Source: Dissophora ornata (lineage: Eukaryota > Mortierellomycota > Mortierellomycetes > Mortierellales > Mortierellaceae). From it: a DNA stretch of 29,442 bases. The translations under genes and the position numbers were made by a program. The stretch spans positions 1 through 29,442 of the forward strand of contig MU616965.1 of assembly GCA_025201705.1 (NCBI GenBank). Direction: 5' to 3'. The notes under the pieces are model-generated. The model made no database searches, was not told the DNA's origin, and saw nothing but the letters and a program-made list of their open reading frames with translations. Positions 10,584-20,480 of this stretch are shown here, piece after piece (the first letter of the stretch is position 1; every line of letters begins with the position of its first letter).

Positions 10584-12652
10584 ATGGTTGGCTTTGCCCC
10601 CTCATCGTCGCTGGCTGTTCCTGTCGACGTCCTCAAAGTCGCTTTGCCCATTGGAGTCGGTCTTATCTCAGCAGCATACCTGGCATACAAGACCATGTAC
10701 AATGATGGCTATAGCACTGACAGGGTAATCATAGGAACCGCTATTTCTGTTACTGTGTTGAAGAAGTTATTGGGTTGGCTTGTTGTACGCATGCTTGATC
10801 ACTAACAATTATCTTGATCTTCTTATTTACAGTCCATTCCAACCGTACCCTTGCGCAAAGGTGACAAGACGCATGATATCGAATACTTCACGAATCCAGA
10901 CAAATTTCTTATTCATTGCGAAAAGACGTACGGCCCAGTCTTCAACGTCTCGATCATGGGTCAAAAGGTCACATTGGTTTCGGGTGGCATGGCTCGCGAA
11001 GTCTTTATGACAGATGATTTTAGTTTCGGAGACGCGATCGACGACTTGACGGGACTGAGGGCGTTAACACTGAGCGTGATCAAGAGCAACCAGGACCCGG
11101 ACAGCAGGGTTATTCATGAGGTCATCCGAGACAACGTCTCGCCAAACTTGGTAGAGTTCACACCAAGGCTCGTGGATCAGATGACGAAAGTTATAGACGA
11201 TTCCTTGGGACACTGTGAAGGCAAGCTTGTAGAGGATCCGCTAACAATCTTCCAGACTATGGTTGCTACCGCAAGTAAGTAGCACTCTTTATTTGCAATT
11301 TGCGGACTTTGTCTTTATTCTCCCATGAAAGCAGAATTTCTCTTTATACATACTCGCTTTTTGCTAATTTTGCTTTTATAATACATGGCTGTGTTCTCTA
11401 GTGGTTGATGTGTTCATGGGAGCTGAGATCGCCAGAAACCCCAAAGTTATTGAGACCTTTATCACCAGTACGTACGATTTCGGTAAGCTGCTCAACCAGG
11501 GTAGGAAGAAAGCCTGGCAGGTCTTCACCAACCGTGCCAAACATGGAGTTTTGAGCCCTCTTCACAAACACGTCCGAGTCCTTGTCGAGGCCGCCACACC
11601 TATTGTTCTTGAACGCCGTCGCCTAGAGAAGGAGGCACGCGAGAAGGGAGAGCCCTACGAAGGTCCTCTGGATGTCATGCAAAAATTCCTTGACAACTTT
11701 GACAAGTACGGATTTTTGGATCTGGAAGATATCTGTGGCCATTTACTGGTTTTGGTCTTGTCAAGTGTCCACACCACGTCGGACACGTCGGCCAATCTTT
11801 GTTACTACCTGGCCGCATACCCTGAATACATAGAACCATTGCTCCAGGAGCAAAACGAGGTGCTGGATGCGGTGACAAAGGAGCGCCAACTTGAGCGTCA
11901 GCAGAAGTTGGATTCGGGAGAGGTTGCATCCGAGCGTGACTTTGAGGGTACGGCATTGGATCCAAAGGATGACAGATTTTTTTCTGCAGAGGCGGTCAAG
12001 AGGATGGAGAAAATGGACTCGTTCTTGCGCGAGATTTTCAGGTTCAGAGTCGAGCGTGTTTCGCTTCAACATAAGGCCAGGAAGGATGTGAGACTGTCGA
12101 ACGGAATGGTGATCACGAAGGGAACTTGTGCCATGATTAACATGCGTTCGGTGCATCAAGACCCAGAGACGCAGGGCGAGGACCCTACAGAGTTCCGGCC
12201 GTGGAGATTTTTGGGCACGAAGAAGTCTGCTACCAAGCCCTCAGCCGAGTTCCTGATTTTCGGCATGGGAAGGTACAGTTGTTTAGATTGAAAAGCCCAT
12301 ATTTCTTGAGCGATTGCTCAATACTCGTTGCTCAATGGTTCCATGTTCTATGCTCAAGAACAAAGAAGCATCGACTGATTTTTCGTATCTTTCCTTCTTT
12401 CTTATGTTTCATTTTGTTTTCCACAGACATGCATGCCCTGGACGGTTCTTGGCTGTCCAGGAGCTTAAGACGCTGGCCTCGATGCTTGTGTCGAGGTACT
12501 CTAAGATCGAGATCCAGGATCCTTCCAAGACCATGCAGAGTCTTTTGTCGCGGCTGGGTGACCCTCTCCACACTGGCCTTATCTTTACGAGTCGCAGTGC
12601 CGTTGAGGTTGAGTCTCTTGCCGTTGAGGTTGAGTCTCCTGCAACCGTGTAA
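10584..12652 (+). CDS. Cytochrome P450 monooxygenase, tandem copy 1
   Basis: A membrane-anchored haem monooxygenase of unknown substrate. Exons 10584-10724, 10833-11274, 11402-12272 and 12427-12652 give 559 aa; the introns are in phases 0, 1 and 2. A single N-terminal membrane anchor (about residues 13-34) suggests the ER. Helix I reads LSSVHTTSDT (314-323), with His at the usual acid position. The ExxR motif is E405-R408, followed by FRPWRF at 459-464. The haem loop FGMGRHACPG has its cysteine ligand at 488. A charged stretch of about 45 residues (350-394) separates helix I/J from helix K. The heme-loop ending CPGRFLAVQELK resembles fungal families that include ent-kaurene oxidase-type P450s, but this does not assign a reaction. 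A 21-bp repeat in the last codons adds AVEVESLAVEVES, which copy 2 lacks. The neighbouring paralogue at 13766 is on the same strand. Confidence 0.93.
12598..12638 (+). repeat. 21-bp direct repeat in the last P450-1 codons
   Basis: Two copies of a 20-nt unit starting TGCCGTTGAGG lie 21 nt apart. They keep the reading frame and duplicate the residues AVEVES at the C-terminus of the first P450. Replication slippage is the likely origin. Confidence 0.85.
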
Positions 12653-12685
12653 TGGAGGGCCTTCTTTTCAAGCCGATTTACTCGA

Positions 12686-12695
12686 AATAAATAAA
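12686..12695 (+). terminator. Candidate polyadenylation signals of P450 copy 1
   Basis: Two overlapping AATAAA hexamers, starting at 12686 and 12690, lie about 35 nt after the stop codon. The doubled motif and its position fit a polyadenylation signal well. Confidence 0.55.
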
Positions 12696-12908
12696 AAATA
12701 TAGCCTCGCCTTATGTGCCTGGAAAACAAATACGATTAATGGACGAAAGCGCTATCGCTGGGAGGGTTTTTTTTCTATTTTTTTTTTTTTTATGATGTCC
12801 GGTCCTTCACTATCCCGGCCGGCAAGAGGAGTGAGTAGACTAGACTCCTAACCTTGTGTACAGCGCTTGCATGTAAGACGTTCGTTTGAGACACTCGGTC
12901 AACCGTTC

Positions 12909-12932
12909 AAAAAAAAAAAAAAAAAAAAAAAA
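12909..12932. repeat. Poly-A tract, 24 nt
   Basis: An uninterrupted run of 24 A between the two P450 genes, about 260 nt after the first stop codon. It is too far downstream for a poly-A signal and is treated as a mononucleotide repeat. Confidence 0.9.
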
Positions 12933-13375
12933 GAACACTTGAGCTGATTCGCCATCTTCTTGCAGCTTTGTTGATTGTTTAAATCTTAAACCCTCGCACC
13001 CTCGCACCTGTACGAAAAAAGAGCAAACGCACAGGAGCAAGCTGCAGAGAGCCCGTGCATGGCTTTCTCTTCTTCCCGTCCAAAAAACCTGCGTTTCGAC
13101 AAATATATCGTACGTCCTGTAAGGTACTGTACTGAACATAAACATGCCTCCTTCCCGAGAGTGTTCCGTTCTTATTCGGGTGACCCTCTACGAAAGACGT
13201 CTGGAGGAGGAATCTAAGCACAACAACCTGTCCTGCCCATGAAGATATACATGAGACTTGCTTCGTGAGAACTAAGCCTAGAATCAAGCCCACCATGTCA
13301 TTAATGTCATGGTGGCACAAAGTCGACGGTTAAATTTCAGCTTGGGATTAGAAACTTTAGAAAGGCGGCGCCAAC

Positions 13376-13378
<3 letters not shown>

Positions 13379-13408
<30 letters not shown>
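13379..13408. repeat. (AG)15 dinucleotide repeat
   Basis: Fifteen perfect AG units about 360 bp upstream of the second P450 start codon. GA/CT tracts in promoters can exclude nucleosomes, but here it may simply be a microsatellite. Confidence 0.9.
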
Positions 13409-13412
<4 letters not shown>

Positions 13413-13765
13413 ATGACAAGATGGAAACAAGTTTTTTGAACGGGAGGACGAGTGACCCCGTCGGGGGTACAGAAAGGAAGACGAGACGAGGCAGTCGAAA
13501 TGGAAAATCATATTTGTACCGTTGGCGCAAAATGCAAAAAAGACGCAGTTGCAGCTTACAGGGTGGCGGGACAATCTCCACCCCGAATACATCGCACGTT
13601 TTCAAGACACATCCAGGTTTCTTTATTCCGAGCTTTTTGTTCCATTCCTCTCGTTGTTCATATCTTCACACTTTCCCAAATTTTCTTTTTTCATTTCCCT
13701 CTGTCCCACCCCGCCCTGTTGTAATTTACACTTCACCAATACCCGTATTTCTCTCATCTCTCACA

Positions 13766-15709
13766 ATGGACGTTTTGGCCGAAAATATCGTCACGCTTGC
13801 CCTTTCTGCGGGCATCGGAATGATGTCTCTCGCATATGTGAAGAAAACAATCCCCCGCTTGTACGGCATCAGTGATTTCAGCAGAGACAAGGTAAACGAA
13901 AAGATGTGGGAGGAGACACAGAAACATGTCGAAAACAGTTGAGCATCAATTGTTTCTCATGTAGTGAGAAAGTGTCTCTTACTTTCCTTTTCACCCTCTT
14001 CATTCCTTTGGGTACTAGTCCATCCCAATGGTCGCGGTCCGCAAGGGTGACTCGACCCACGATGCCGAATTCGAGGAAAACCCCGACAGGTTCCTCGAGA
14101 AGTGTGAGCGCCAATACGGATCTGTCTTCAACCTCATGATCCAATACCAGAACCTGACCTGCGTCTCAGGTCAGATGGCTCGCGAGGTTTACGCACACGA
14201 GAACTTGAACTACATCGATCATCTGAACGAATTGACGGGATTGAGATCCTGCCTATTGACGGTGACAAAGAGTAATAACGAGATCGATTGTCCTTTGGCG
14301 GGCAACATTATTAAGCACGCGATCGTATCAAAGATGAAAATCTTGACACCAGGCGTGGTAACGAACATGGATAACATTTTGGAGAGGGATGTGGGGACCA
14401 GCACGAAGGAGAAGGTTATTGACAACGCAGGTGATGTGATTCAGCAGATGGTCGGCACTGCCAGTAAGTACACTGCATGACTTGTCGACGTTTTGTTGCA
14501 GGATGCAGGCAGACAGATGTATGCAGTGAGCAGCAATCTGACTATTTTCGCTGGTTTCACAACATATTATTTCTGTAAAATAAGTGGCTGGTGTTTTCCT
14601 GGGTCCTAAAGCAATCAACAACGAGGAGGTCATCAATACCTTCATCCACTCTGCGCATGATTTCGGAGTGCTCCTAACAAGAACAAGCCGCAAGCTCATC
14701 AAGAACGCTTTCGGTCAAGAGTTCAAGCCCCTTCTGAAACACGTCTACGCCATCCTCCGAGCCATCACCCCTATCCTCGAAGACCGTCGTCAAGAGGAAG
14801 AGCGAGCCATCGCTCAAGGCAGAGAATGGGTGCGCCCCGATGATGTGCTCCAGTACATGTTCGACCAGTATGAGGAGATTGGATTTGAGGATATGGAAGA
14901 CATGTGTGGACACATTCTGTTGATTGTGTTGGCCGCCGTCCATACTACCGCAGACTCGGGCACATATCTGATCAACTACCTGGCGGCCTTCCCCGAACAT
15001 ATTGACACTCTGTATGAGGAGCAACTCGAGATCTTAGAGGAGCAAGTAAAACACCGTCAAGCCGCGCGTCAGGAAAAGTTGGCCTCCGGCGAAGTCTCTT
15101 CTAACGAAAGCTTTGTGGGCACGGAGCTCGACCCCCATGATGACAGGCTGATTAGCCCTTGGGTCCTGAAGAAGTTGATCAAGATGGACTCTTTTATTCG
15201 TGAAGTCCTCCGATACCAGCTACCTCGTATCACGGCTACTCACCGCGCAAGAGCAGACGTCACCTTGTCGAATGGAATGGTCATCACCAAGGGCACGCGT
15301 GCCACGGTCAACGTTCATTCCGTACATCAGAAAGAGGCCCTGCAGGGCCCTGAGCCTGAGGAGTTCCGGCCATGGCGATTCGTGGGCAAGAACAGGGGCG
15401 CTGTCAAGGCTGGAACCGACTTTGTGGTCTTTGGCTTGGGCAGGTAAGATAACGCTCCATCGGTCTATATTCTGAAGGCACTCTGATTATTACACGCCAT
15501 AATACTGATTTGTGCTCCAATTATGCCAACATAGACATGTCTGTCCCGGTCGTGAATTGGCGATCCAGGACCTCAAAGTCATTGGCTCTCTTCTCGTTTC
15601 GAAGTACTCTAAGTTGGAGATCGTCGACAAGGAAAAGACGAAGAAAATGATCCTCGGCCAACTGGGCGATATCCCTCCATCCCCTATCGCTTTCACCAGC
15701 CGCGGTTAA
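13766..15709 (+). CDS. Cytochrome P450 monooxygenase, tandem copy 2
   Basis: A paralogue of the P450 ending 1.1 kb upstream, also with an N-terminal membrane anchor (about residues 8-27). Exons 13766-13891, 14019-14463, 14585-15443 and 15535-15709 give 534 aa. All three introns interrupt the protein at the same places and phases as in copy 1. Helix I is LAAVHTTADS (306-315), with His replacing the usual acid. The ExxR motif is E397-R400, FRPWRF is at 451-456, and FGLGRHVCPG carries the haem cysteine at 480. The charged segment between helices J and K is also present (about 345-388). The same frame stays open upstream to an ATG at 13421, but that part is pyrimidine-rich and copy 1 has no equivalent, so 13766 is preferred. 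The substrate is unknown. Divergence from copy 1 is substantial across the whole protein, so the duplication is probably old. Confidence 0.93.
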
Positions 15710-15806
15710 GCCCTATTGCTACCTTGCGAAAGAACGAGAGAACCTAGCAATGTCCGTGGAATGTATCTAAAAGAACTATACCCTAACCACAACGTGTAAT
15801 CAGGAC

Positions 15807-15812
15807 AATAAA
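15807..15812 (+). terminator. Candidate polyadenylation signal of P450 copy 2
   Basis: AATAAA about 100 nt after the stop codon, in the 213-nt gap between the convergent 3' ends of P450 copy 2 and UBA2. Position and context fit a polyadenylation signal. Confidence 0.5.
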
Positions 15813-15922
15813 GATGATCCACATGATCGAGTCTAGTACTTTGTGCTTCAGCGTTTAATTAGGGCTGCTGTGTGTTGTCCATAATGAATTCCAGCTTGTC
15901 AAAGCGGCGCGCTATTTACTAT

Positions 15923-18673
15923 TTAATCTAGAATGACGACGTCAAATGATTTTCCGTCCACCACTATCACCTCATCTACATCCACAGCCTCTGCAGTCGA
16001 GGTGCCGTCGCCAACACCGTCCCCTGCAACGGGGTGAGCAGTGCCTTCCAGTGTGGACTTCTTGAGCGGCGCATCGGCGTCAACTAAGCCTGCGATCTCA
16101 TCGTGCTTCCTCTTTTTGTTATCGTCAGTCATGATAACGTCGGAATCTTCCTCGTGTGCGTGCACACGAGCCTCTGCCTCTTTCTGCTGCTGCTGCATCA
16201 CCATCTGTTGCTCCAATGCTTCCTCCAAGTCGCCTTCTATATCGTACTTCTTCTCTCCCAGAGTCGAGGAATCACTATAGGTAGGCAACGATTTTCAGAA
16301 ATATTCAGCACCAACCACTGGACCAGACCTCGCACGAGATGGAGAATGGTACTTACATGTGCTTCAAGTAAACAATGATCTTGCGGTCTTCCTCATCCAC
16401 GATATCCACGAATTTGCCGTCCGTCAACTGTAAGCTTGCCAGGGTCTTTTCAGCATTGTCATCAAAGTCCGGATCATAAATAACTCTATTCATCATATGG
16501 TGAACAAGTATGAGCATTAAGTGGGAAAATTGTCACCTATAGAGCCATATACACAATTTGCTCACCTTCCACTTTCTTGGATCTCGACATCGATCAGCGA
16601 GTTATCCTCCAGAAGATTGATTAGATCTTGAACGGTGCTCTTTTCAGTATCAATCTTGAGACCAATGCACGAGTTCCTGCAAATGTAGCACTTCGGATTA
16701 GGCTTGGCTAGTGGCTCAGACACAATTAAGTGTTGTCGGTGACCACCATACGCCAAGTAACTCTAATAAATCGACCAAGGAATATTACGTTAGTGCTGAA
16801 GTTGTTAACACATGAATGGGAACGCAACATTCTCATCTAAGCCAGGGAGCTTTACCGTTCTGCAGTCAGCCAGACGCTGGTTAATGATTTTGAACGCCAT
16901 CATAACCATCATTCCCGCAATAATGGCATTGGTCGTGGCAATAGCAGGGATGATGTTGCCGGCCATGGCTGTGTTCATGTTTCAAGAGCAAAAAAAAATT
17001 AGCTAACTTTAAAGGTCGTTGTTTTGATGGCATAGCGCCAAAGTGACCAGGATATATTACCTTTGACTTGGAACCGACTCTTTTCCTCGATACCGTAAAC
17101 ATGTGCACGAAGGTTGGCAGTTGCGGTGACAAAGTCCAGAGTCTCTGAATCATCTTTATCAAACTGGACATTCGCCTCTGGTTCCGATACTCTCGTCTCC
17201 TTCAATCTGGCGGTCAACTTCTCCAAACTATGACGCGACATTAACGGCACATCCTATAGTGAGAAATTACTCTGGCAAATAATTCAAATTTCGTATTGAG
17301 AAAAGGGCGATATCTTACCTGTCACCAAATACTTCAACGGTTTCTCGAAGAGTCCAAACACGCTGGTCTTTCAATGTTATCGCCTCCAATGTTGTCGCAT
17401 CCATTGCGCGCGGAAGGTCGTTAACTTGATTTATAATTTCGTCGTACTTTAACGGAGTTGGGGGTTTCCTCGTTTTCCACATGTCTTCCATACTCCTGAG
17501 ACGCTGGATATCATTGTAAAAGACCTTATCAAACACGCGCTGTGCAAATCCTTCTGAGTCTGCAGATGCCAGGATTGCCTTGAGTGCCTGTGATTCAACG
17601 GCTAGTGCCGCGAGTTCCTTGGCTATATCAAGAATGTGTATGAGTGAGATACAGTTATAGGAATTGCCTCTGGCGCACTATCCTAAACTTGAAATCAATA
17701 AATATACGATTTACATACCGGTCTCGTCATCATTGCTGTCCTCCTTTGCAAGCACCTCATCGTCATCGTCCTCTGCGTTTCCGAAGAGCAATCCAAAGAG
17801 ATAGCTCTTTGCCCAGACAATGCAGTGAATAGGCGTGCTTGGCGTACTCCTGATGGTGCAGACAGGGAAGGTCTTTGGCGTCTCCTTGGGCTGACAGTCA
17901 AAGCACTCTGTCTTGTCCTTTTGAATGACAGTGACTTGTCCGAGATATCCTGCCGTCCCTGACTCGATGAGAGGAACATTGGCGGCCAGGCACATCTTAT
18001 TGACATGCCGCCTTGCATCTAATCAAAACCACGAATGTGAGACACGAAACCCTGGAAGCTTTCCCCCATGGGATACCCCGTACAATGGCGTGTAACGAGC
18101 CACATACCGAGATTGTCCAACGCGTTCATGACAAGATCAAAGTTCTTGAACCAATCCACAGAAAATTCCTGCTCTTTGATGTTTTGGTGGCGCGACACAA
18201 TGTTCACATTCGGATTGAATGCCAAGGCGGACGCTTTTGCAATCTAGAAAATGGTGAATACCAGGAGTAGTTGAGTTGGCTGGACCCAATGAACTGTCAT
18301 ATCTCCAATGGATGCTGGTAGTCTTGACCTACATGAGCTTTTGACTTCTTAATATGTTGCTTCTGGAACAGGAACTGTCTGTTCAAGTTGGAGAGATCAA
18401 TGGTATCCAGATCGATCTAGAAAGAACGTTTACAAAAAGGTAGCGCGCGTTAATATCACGCCTAGAACTGAGTGCAAGGGCGTCTACCATCCGCGGTACC
18501 GGCTGCCTGTTGAATATCATTACCACTTCGATGTTCCTGAACCCGCTCATGACCAGATTCTTGAGCAGCTCGCATCCGATGCCTCCTGCGCCAACCATCA
18601 GCACCTTGGCCTCCGCTATGGAGTTGACAAGGGACTTTCCGATCGTCGTTTCGAGATGAGTTTCGCGTGGCAT
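15923..18673 (-). CDS. UBA2: SUMO-activating enzyme E1 catalytic subunit
   Basis: UBA2 pairs with AOS1/SAE1, adenylates SUMO and carries it as a thioester before passing it to Ubc9, mainly in the nucleus. Ten exons (18524-18673, 18333-18416, 18108-18243, 17719-18018, 17319-17622, 17061-17227, 16856-16968, 16566-16762, 16357-16485, 15923-16274) join to 643 aa, close to yeast and human lengths. The ATP loop GAGGIG is at 28-33. The catalytic cysteine is C177 in [11 protein letters not shown]. The zinc-site pairs are C162/C165 (CFDC) and C443/C446 (CYIC). A second adenylation-domain block reads [19 protein letters not shown], then the ubiquitin-fold region follows. A basic signal KKRK at 580-583 fits nuclear import. 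The tail ends in acidic-flanked hydrophobic patches ([14 protein letters not shown]). Exon 6 uses the acceptor at 17228; a competing AG 26 nt upstream would shift the frame. The start at 18673 begins MPRETHL directly before the Rossmann fold. Confidence 0.96.
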
Positions 18674-19431
18674 AGTGCAGCTCTGGTCTTTTGTTGTCTC
18701 TGTCCGTTGGGTAGTGTTTTGGATGCGATTGCAATGCAGAAAGAAATGAAATCGCACTGCGCCCTCTTCGCCCTGGAACAAAAATATAACCGCGTTTTAG
18801 CCAGGGGGGGGATGTCAAACAAGAGTGGCTTGTGGAACATTGTCTGCATACAGTCACTTCATGCACAGCACCCACCCTGTCTGCGCGTGTAGACCAGAGA
18901 GATGGACCGCTTTCGCCACAACCAAGGATGGCGATCTATCCTGCCGCCATTCTGGCAGACGCGTAACCCGTTCGAAATCAGGAATATCTTTCCTACAGTC
19001 GGCTGGCGACGTAAATTGAACCATCAGACATACTCCACCTGCCAAGAGCATACTATAGATCGTGCGAAACGAGTGCAACTTTCTCAAAGAGTTTCATTTA
19101 GCGTGTACTATCCTTCTAGCTGCCACCTTGTGGGCTGTCCTGTAGATGGAGATACGCTTGCTCGAAAGACAGGCATCAGAGTCGACGAAGCTCGATCGCC
19201 CCACATCCACGTGACATAATGCCGGGAAGTGCAGCTCCATTTTAGAGTTTCGATCGAGCCGACGAGGGGTGTTGTACTTCACCTGCAGCTTCGAAGGACG
19301 ACTCTCCCATTCCTTCTCTTCACTTCTTCGCTCTTCACTTTCCACTCTCCACTCTCCACTCTCCACTCTCCACTCTTCATTTTCCGCTTTTCAACTCCTC
19401 TCCTCTCCCCATTACACCCAGAAAAACAATC
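18674..19431. promoter_or_regulatory. Divergent promoter region, UBA2 / thioesterase
   Basis: A 758-nt gap between two genes pointing away from each other. The right end, about 19300-19425, is C/T-rich on the plus strand and includes a five-copy heptamer repeat. An A/T-rich TATA-like patch lies near 18780-18790, about 105 nt before the UBA2 start on the minus strand. No coding exon is supported. Confidence 0.45.
19342..19376 (+). repeat. CCACTCT heptamer repeat, five copies
   Basis: Five perfect tandem copies of CCACTCT end 55 nt before the thioesterase start codon, so they probably lie in its promoter or leader. Less perfect CACTCTT-like units flank it on both sides. Confidence 0.9.
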
Positions 19432-20156
19432 ATGGCGCCAAAGCATGTCGAGCACTTGAAGGAATGGATGCAGCAGATGCACAAGTTTGCGAACCGAGGA
19501 AACGATGGCCAGGACCACTTTTTCGCGCACGACAGTCTCACTCGCAGCAAAGTCGTCGACGCCGACGAGGACTCGGCCACGTTCGAGTACACGGTCGAGA
19601 AGTCCGACTGCAACTTCTCAAGCAACTTTCATGGTGGAGCTATTGCAACCTTGGTCGATAACTTGACCACAGCTGCCTTGTTCACTCGTCAACGTAAGTC
19701 AAGACATACCGCAAGCTGAGTCACAGTTCTACGGCATTGGCTGTTATAAATAAGAGAGAATGAGATGATCGTCAATGCTGGATGAATTGCTCATGATTTG
19801 GAGGATGTGGTGCGAGGCTATCGGCCACGATCGCGTAAAGATGCAACGGAGGCTGTCGCCGTCTAATTGTGTGTACTCATTCAATCACCTACCTCATTCC
19901 CCTCTGCGATCCAACAAACAATCTCACAGGCAAGTACTTCCAGTTTGGAGGAGTGTCAACGGATCTGCAGGTCACATACGTCTCGGGTGCTGCTCTCGGC
20001 TCCACGATCTTGATCGTGTGCACAGTCCAGAAGGTCGGCGCCGGTCTTGCCAATATGACAGCTGTTGTGAAGGACAAGGACACAGGCAAGGTCCTGGCCA
20101 CCGCCACACATACCAAGTTCAACACTGACTCTAGAATGGGCGGATCCAAGCTCTAG
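19432..20156 (+). CDS. ACOT13-like hotdog acyl-CoA thioesterase, peroxisomal signal
   Basis: A single hotdog-fold domain (4HBT/PaaI-type) expected to hydrolyse acyl-CoA to fatty acid and CoA. Exons 19432-19693 and 19930-20156 give 162 aa, split by a 236-nt intron. The core CNFSSNFHGGAIATLVDN (60-77) matches the helix-containing motif of animal ACOT13, with the Asn at 61, HGG at 67-69 and the catalytic-type Asp at 76. The downstream strands GVSTDLQVTYVSGAALG and TGKVLATATHTKF also match that subfamily. The protein ends GGSKL, and SKL is the canonical type-1 peroxisomal targeting signal, so the enzyme probably acts in peroxisomes, perhaps on products of beta-oxidation. Animal ACOT13 is described as mitochondrial or cytosolic, so the tag is a noteworthy difference. 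It is divergent with UBA2 and convergent with the CRAL-TRIO gene. Family certain; location inferred. Confidence 0.93.
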
Positions 20157-20480
20157 AGAAAAGAAAATTGTAGACATCCTTGTAGATTTATCCACGTAAT
20201 ACACACACGTGTTGATACTCCTTTTGAGCGTTGGTGGCAAATCCATGATTGGCAAATAATTCAGGCACATTTATGTCTTGGTGGAAATCCTTTATAGAGA
20301 CAATTAAATGTGTTATGAATGTTTATTCTGGTGTTTACTTTACAAGTGCTTCCTTTACTTGCATCTCCCTTTTCCTCTCTAGGAATATCGGTCGATCTAG
20401 CTGCAAGGGTATTTGTCCTCTTTTCTTTTTTCTTTTTTTTTCCAAATCTTGGAATGTCCTGCATCCCGCCAATATCGAAT
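20157..20480. other. Convergent 3' ends of thioesterase and CRAL-TRIO genes
   Basis: This 324-nt gap lies between two genes that read toward each other and should contain both 3' untranslated regions. A T-rich run lies at about 20419-20441. I see nothing coding in it. Confidence 0.55.
20322..20327 (-). terminator. Candidate polyadenylation signal of CRAL-TRIO gene
   Basis: AATAAA on the minus strand about 155 nt past the stop codon of the CRAL-TRIO gene, within the convergent 3' spacer. A plausible but unproven signal. Confidence 0.4.

Larger units (their letters stand above)
12653..13765. other. Intergenic region between the two P450 genes
   Basis: About 1.1 kb without a supported gene. 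It holds the 3' end of P450 copy 1 with AATAAA motifs, a T-rich run at 12769-12791, a 24-nt poly-A at 12909-12932, an (AG)15 tract at 13379-13408, and the pyrimidine-rich leader of copy 2 at about 13610-13760. The octamer GTACTGTA at 13124-13131 also occurs in the palindrome upstream of copy 1. Confidence 0.5.

Noticed and set aside
13421..13765. An in-frame 115-residue N-terminal extension of P450 copy 2
   Set aside because: It covers the pyrimidine-rich leader and would bury the membrane anchor. Copy 1 starts right before its anchor, so the shorter start is better.
15710..20480. A lipid-metabolism gene cluster linking P450s, thioesterase and CRAL-TRIO protein
   Set aside because: UBA2 sits between them, strands are mixed, and no pathway-specific synthase is present. 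Shared lipid themes alone do not show a cluster.
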